Origin: Flavobacterium sp.
GTDB lineage: Bacteria > Bacteroidota > Bacteroidia > Flavobacteriales > Flavobacteriaceae
DNA: 36,048 nt
NCBI RefSeq assembly: GCF_030146175.1
Contig: NZ_JASLCE010000128.1
Span: 1 to 36,048 of the forward strand
Direction: 5' to 3'
Shown here: piece by piece, positions 33,773 to 36,048 of the stretch
How the letters are laid out: each line of letters opens with the position of its first letter
How positions within the stretch are numbered: the first letter of the stretch is position 1
The notes under the pieces: model-generated
The model's input: the letters and a program-made list of their open reading frames with translations, nothing else
What the model was told of the DNA's origin: nothing
Database searches by the model: none
Program-made: the position numbers and the translations under genes

Positions 33773-34519
33773 TTATGTTAACATTCCTCCGTCAACATTC
33801 AACACCTGACCCGTTACGTAAGCACTCAAATCACACGATAAGAAAACACACGCATTGGCTACATCTTCCGGAGTTCCACCTCTTTTCAATGGAATGTTTT
33901 CTCTCCATCCTTTTACAACGTCTTCGTTTAATTTGGCAGTCATTTCTGTTTCGATGAATCCCGGTGCAATTACGTTACAACGGATATTACGAGAACCTAA
34001 CTCCAAGGCTACCGATTTTGAGAAACCGATTACACCAGCTTTAGAAGCCGCGTAGTTGGTTTGTCCCGCGTTACCTTTTACTCCAACCACCGAACTCATA
34101 TTGATAATAGAACCCGCACGGTTTTTTAGCATAATCTTCTGAACCGCTTTCGTCATGTTGAAAACCGATTTTAAGTTTACATCGATTACGCTGTCGAAAT
34201 CCTCTTCCGAAATACGCATTAAAAGGTTGTCTTTTGTAATTCCCGCGTTATTGATCAGAATATCAACATTTCCGAATTCTGCAATTACATCATCTACTAA
34301 TTTTTGTGCTTCATTAAAATCGGCTGCATTTGACTGATATCCTTTTGCTTTTACACCCAAAGCCATTAATTCGTTTTCTAAAGCTTTTGCCGCTTCGGCA
34401 GAAGCACTATAAGTAAAAGCTACATTAGCACCTTGTTTTGCAAATACTTCGGCAATTCCTCGTCCGATTCCTCTACTTGCACCTGTGATGATTGCGGTTT
34501 TTCCTTCCAGTAATTTCAT
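33773..34519 (-). CDS. fabG: 3-oxoacyl-[ACP] reductase
   Basis: 248 residues, classical SDR. The cofactor motif is TGASRGIG (12-19), NNAG is at 90-93, and the catalytic residues are S143 (NMSSVVG), Y156 and K160 (YAASK). GFIETEMTAKL and the C-terminal GQVLNVDGGM are typical FabG features. It reduces 3-oxoacyl-ACP with NADPH in fatty acid elongation. Its own TATATTTG -7 box (34554-34561) precedes it. No other fab gene is nearby, so a specialised SDR function cannot be fully excluded, but similarity to housekeeping FabG is strong. Confidence 0.93.
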   Translation of the reverse strand: MKLLEGKTAIITGASRGIGRGIAEVFAKQGANVAFTYSASAEAAKALENELMALGVKAKGYQSNAADFNEAQKLVDDVIAEFGNVDILINNAGITKDNLLMRISEEDFDSVIDVNLKSVFNMTKAVQKIMLKNRAGSIINMSSVVGVKGNAGQTNYAASKAGVIGFSKSVALELGSRNIRCNVIAPGFIETEMTAKLNEDVVKGWRENIPLKRGGTPEDVANACVFLSCDLSAYVTGQVLNVDGGMLT

Positions 34520-34553
34520 ATTAAGATTAAGTTTGTTTATTTGAAATAAGTAA

Positions 34554-34561
34554 CAAATATA
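34554..34561 (-). promoter_or_regulatory. -7 promoter box of fabG
   Basis: Minus-strand TATATTTG, an exact TAnnTTTG match, 34 bp before the fabG start codon. Confidence 0.55.
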
Positions 34562-34593
34562 ACAATTCGGTTTTTAATCTATCCGTAATACCG

Positions 34594-35916
34594 CTAAACT
34601 TTAAAGAATTTATTGGTTAATCGGTCCCAATAACGACTATAGATCGCTATAAGTGTAAACATAAACAGAAAGACCACATACCAGGTATTTCCGATCAGAT
34701 CGAAAAAGCCAAGTTTTCCGCCGGCAAAGTTCAGTAATAACAGTACCTGCGCGCCATAGGGCAATATCCCTTGCACCACACAGGAAAAAATATCGAGTAT
34801 GGTCGCTGTTTTACGCGGACTCAAATGGTATTCGTCGTTGATTTCTTTAGCAATACTTCCTGTAATCACTATCGATACCGTATTATTCGCAATCGCAAGG
34901 TTTACAAAACTCACCAGTGCACCGATTCCCAATTGTGCCGATCGCTTGTTTTTTACTCTTGCTTTGACTGTTTTTAGTACGTAATTGATCCCTCCTGCCT
35001 GTTCTACAAGCGCGGCCAATCCTCCGGTTAACATCGATAACAGGAAAATATCGGTCATACTGGTAAATCCTTCGTACACAATTTTTGTAAAATCCAATAG
35101 CGCAAAATCAGCGCCTACTAACCCTATGATTCCGGCCACCACAATACCGGTGAGCAGTGTTACAAAAACGTTTAATCCCATTACCGCCAAAACGATAACC
35201 AACACATATGGTAGCAGGTTAATCCATTCGTACGTTCCTTTTTCGATAACCACTGTTGCCACTTCGCTGTTAAAACCGAAAAACAGCAATAATAAAATGG
35301 TGATCAACGCAGCCGGCAACGCGATAAAAAGATTGACTTTGAATTTATCTTTCATTTCACACCCTAACGATTGGGTTGCGGCAATGGTCGTATCGGAAAT
35401 GATCGACAGGTTATCCCCTAACATCGCTCCTCCTAATAATGATCCGCCAATTAATGGTAGAGAAGCACCACTTTTATCAGCCAGACTTACCGCTATAGGC
35501 CCTAATGCCACTATTGCACCGACCGAAGTTCCGGTTGCTGTAGACAGAAAGGACGCAATCAGGAAAATTCCCAACGGAAAATATTCCGAATTGATATGAT
35601 TGATTCCCAAATTCACAACCGAATCGACACCGCCCATAGCCTTAGTAACACTGGCAAAAGCCCCGGCCAACAGATAAATAAGACACATGGTCATGATTTT
35701 ACTATCACCACATCCTTTGATCAAAGTGTCAACTTTATCCGAAATAGAAGGTTTAAACAACAGAAAGGCTGTAATGATTCCCGTTAACACCGCTACCGGC
35801 GACGGAAAAGCATAAAAATCATCCAGAAGTATTCCGGCTCCTAAAAAAGTAAAAATAAATACGAATAACGGCAGTAACGCTAACGCGCCGCTTTTTGTTT
35901 TGTTTTTTTTCATCAT
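34594..35916 (-). CDS. NhaC-family transporter, likely MetT-type methionine transporter
   Basis: 440 residues with about ten to twelve membrane helices, of the NhaC Na+/H+ antiporter-like family. Landmarks are FLSTATGTSVGAIVALGPIAVS, SLLGGAMLGDNLSIISDTTIAAT, and in the second half ANNTVSIVITGSIAKEI with LSPRKTATILDIFSCVVQG, the two inverted halves with broken helices. Databases usually call this a sodium/proton antiporter. However, minus-strand sequence starting about 50 bp upstream looks like the end of a SAM-I riboswitch, and NhaC-family proteins under S-box or MetJ control were described as methionine transporters (MetT). I therefore infer Na+- or H+-coupled methionine uptake. Start at 35916 or one codon later (MMKK). 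Confidence 0.85.
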   Translation of the reverse strand: MMKKNKTKSGALALLPLFVFIFTFLGAGILLDDFYAFPSPVAVLTGIITAFLLFKPSISDKVDTLIKGCGDSKIMTMCLIYLLAGAFASVTKAMGGVDSVVNLGINHINSEYFPLGIFLIASFLSTATGTSVGAIVALGPIAVSLADKSGASLPLIGGSLLGGAMLGDNLSIISDTTIAATQSLGCEMKDKFKVNLFIALPAALITILLLLFFGFNSEVATVVIEKGTYEWINLLPYVLVIVLAVMGLNVFVTLLTGIVVAGIIGLVGADFALLDFTKIVYEGFTSMTDIFLLSMLTGGLAALVEQAGGINYVLKTVKARVKNKRSAQLGIGALVSFVNLAIANNTVSIVITGSIAKEINDEYHLSPRKTATILDIFSCVVQGILPYGAQVLLLLNFAGGKLGFFDLIGNTWYVVFLFMFTLIAIYSRYWDRLTNKFFKV

Positions 35917-35989
35917 CGATTGCTTAGAAATTAAATAAGCTCACGAGACAAGCAAAACTGGATTAGAAAAGTGTGTGTGAAAAATAACA

Positions 35990-36048
35990 ACATTTTTTCC
36001 AACAGAATTGGCTTATCGTTTTAGCACCTTGCTTGTTGTTGCAGGTTG
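35990..36048 (-). ncRNA. SAM-I (S-box) riboswitch, 3' half, cut by the window edge
   Basis: The minus strand from 36048 reads CAACCTGCAACAACAAGC, then AAGGTGCTAAAACGATAAGC, then CCAATTCTGTTGG. This fits the S-box order: GCAACC, P3 loop closed by ACCTGC/GCAAGGT, the conserved GGTGCTAA junction, and a P4 hairpin CCAA/TTGG. An A-rich 3' P1 strand would follow. The 5' half (with the GAGxGGxGGAG kink-turn core) lies outside the window and could not be checked. It would repress the NhaC-family gene when SAM is plentiful. Confidence 0.68.

Noticed and set aside
34985..35599. A 204-codon ORF antisense to the NhaC-family gene
   Set aside because: Composition is that of a mirrored membrane-protein gene and it has no promoter or recognisable domain; a shadow frame.

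Overview
The window looks like a chromosomal segment of a Flavobacterium-like member of the Bacteroidota. The evidence is A/T-rich intergenic DNA, several TAnnTTTG-type -7 promoter boxes (one perfect TTTG-N19-TACATTTG), leaders without obvious Shine-Dalgarno sites, and typical flavobacterial proteins (monofunctional proline dehydrogenase, deoxyhypusine-synthase homologue, TPR hybrid kinase). No rRNA, tRNA, CRISPR array, transposase or phage module was seen.

Layout. (1) 1-9743, plus strand: a tight eight-gene catabolic operon whose first gene is cut by the window edge. In order it encodes an anthraniloyl/salicylyl-CoA-type monooxygenase fused to an Old Yellow Enzyme domain, an aryl-CoA ligase, a membrane-anchored FMN/Fe-S glutamate-synthase-like protein, a 4HBT thioesterase, a nitrilase, a gentisate-dioxygenase-type bicupin, an FAH-family hydrolase and a maleate-isomerase-type racemase. 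Together they suggest: (nitrile ->) ortho-substituted benzoate -> CoA ester -> 5-hydroxylation -> free gentisate-type acid -> ring cleavage -> maleate + pyruvate -> fumarate. A terminator follows at 9765-9795. (2) 9744-10239: an unusually dyad-rich spacer carrying a tandem palindromic operator in front of a TPR hybrid sensor kinase (10240-12441). (3) 12520-20106: an OmpR-type regulator and its sensor kinase, then a CzcCBA-type divalent-metal RND efflux operon whose promoter carries four helically phased TTTAAG(G/C) repeats. (4) 20167-21187, minus: thiD under a TPP riboswitch.

(5) 21252-25643: an AT-rich accessory stretch with small exported proteins or lipoproteins, a DUF6232-like membrane protein, an acyltransferase-3 protein, and a DUF4065/Panacea gene coupled to a two-TM protein (a candidate toxin-antitoxin pair) lying between two related palindromic repeats. 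(6) 25840-36048: mostly core genes: proline dehydrogenase, aroB, speA and a divergent DHS homologue (polyamines), a very acidic small protein, a VWA membrane protein, fabG, and an NhaC-family transporter. Upstream of the transporter, at the window edge, sits what looks like the 3' half of a SAM-I (S-box) riboswitch, which points to a methionine transporter (MetT-like) rather than a Na+/H+ antiporter.

The parts most worth following up are the aromatic operon with its nitrogen-handling extras, the two promoter operator arrays, the Panacea pair, and the S-box/NhaC link. All functional statements come from reading motifs by eye; no database search was run.
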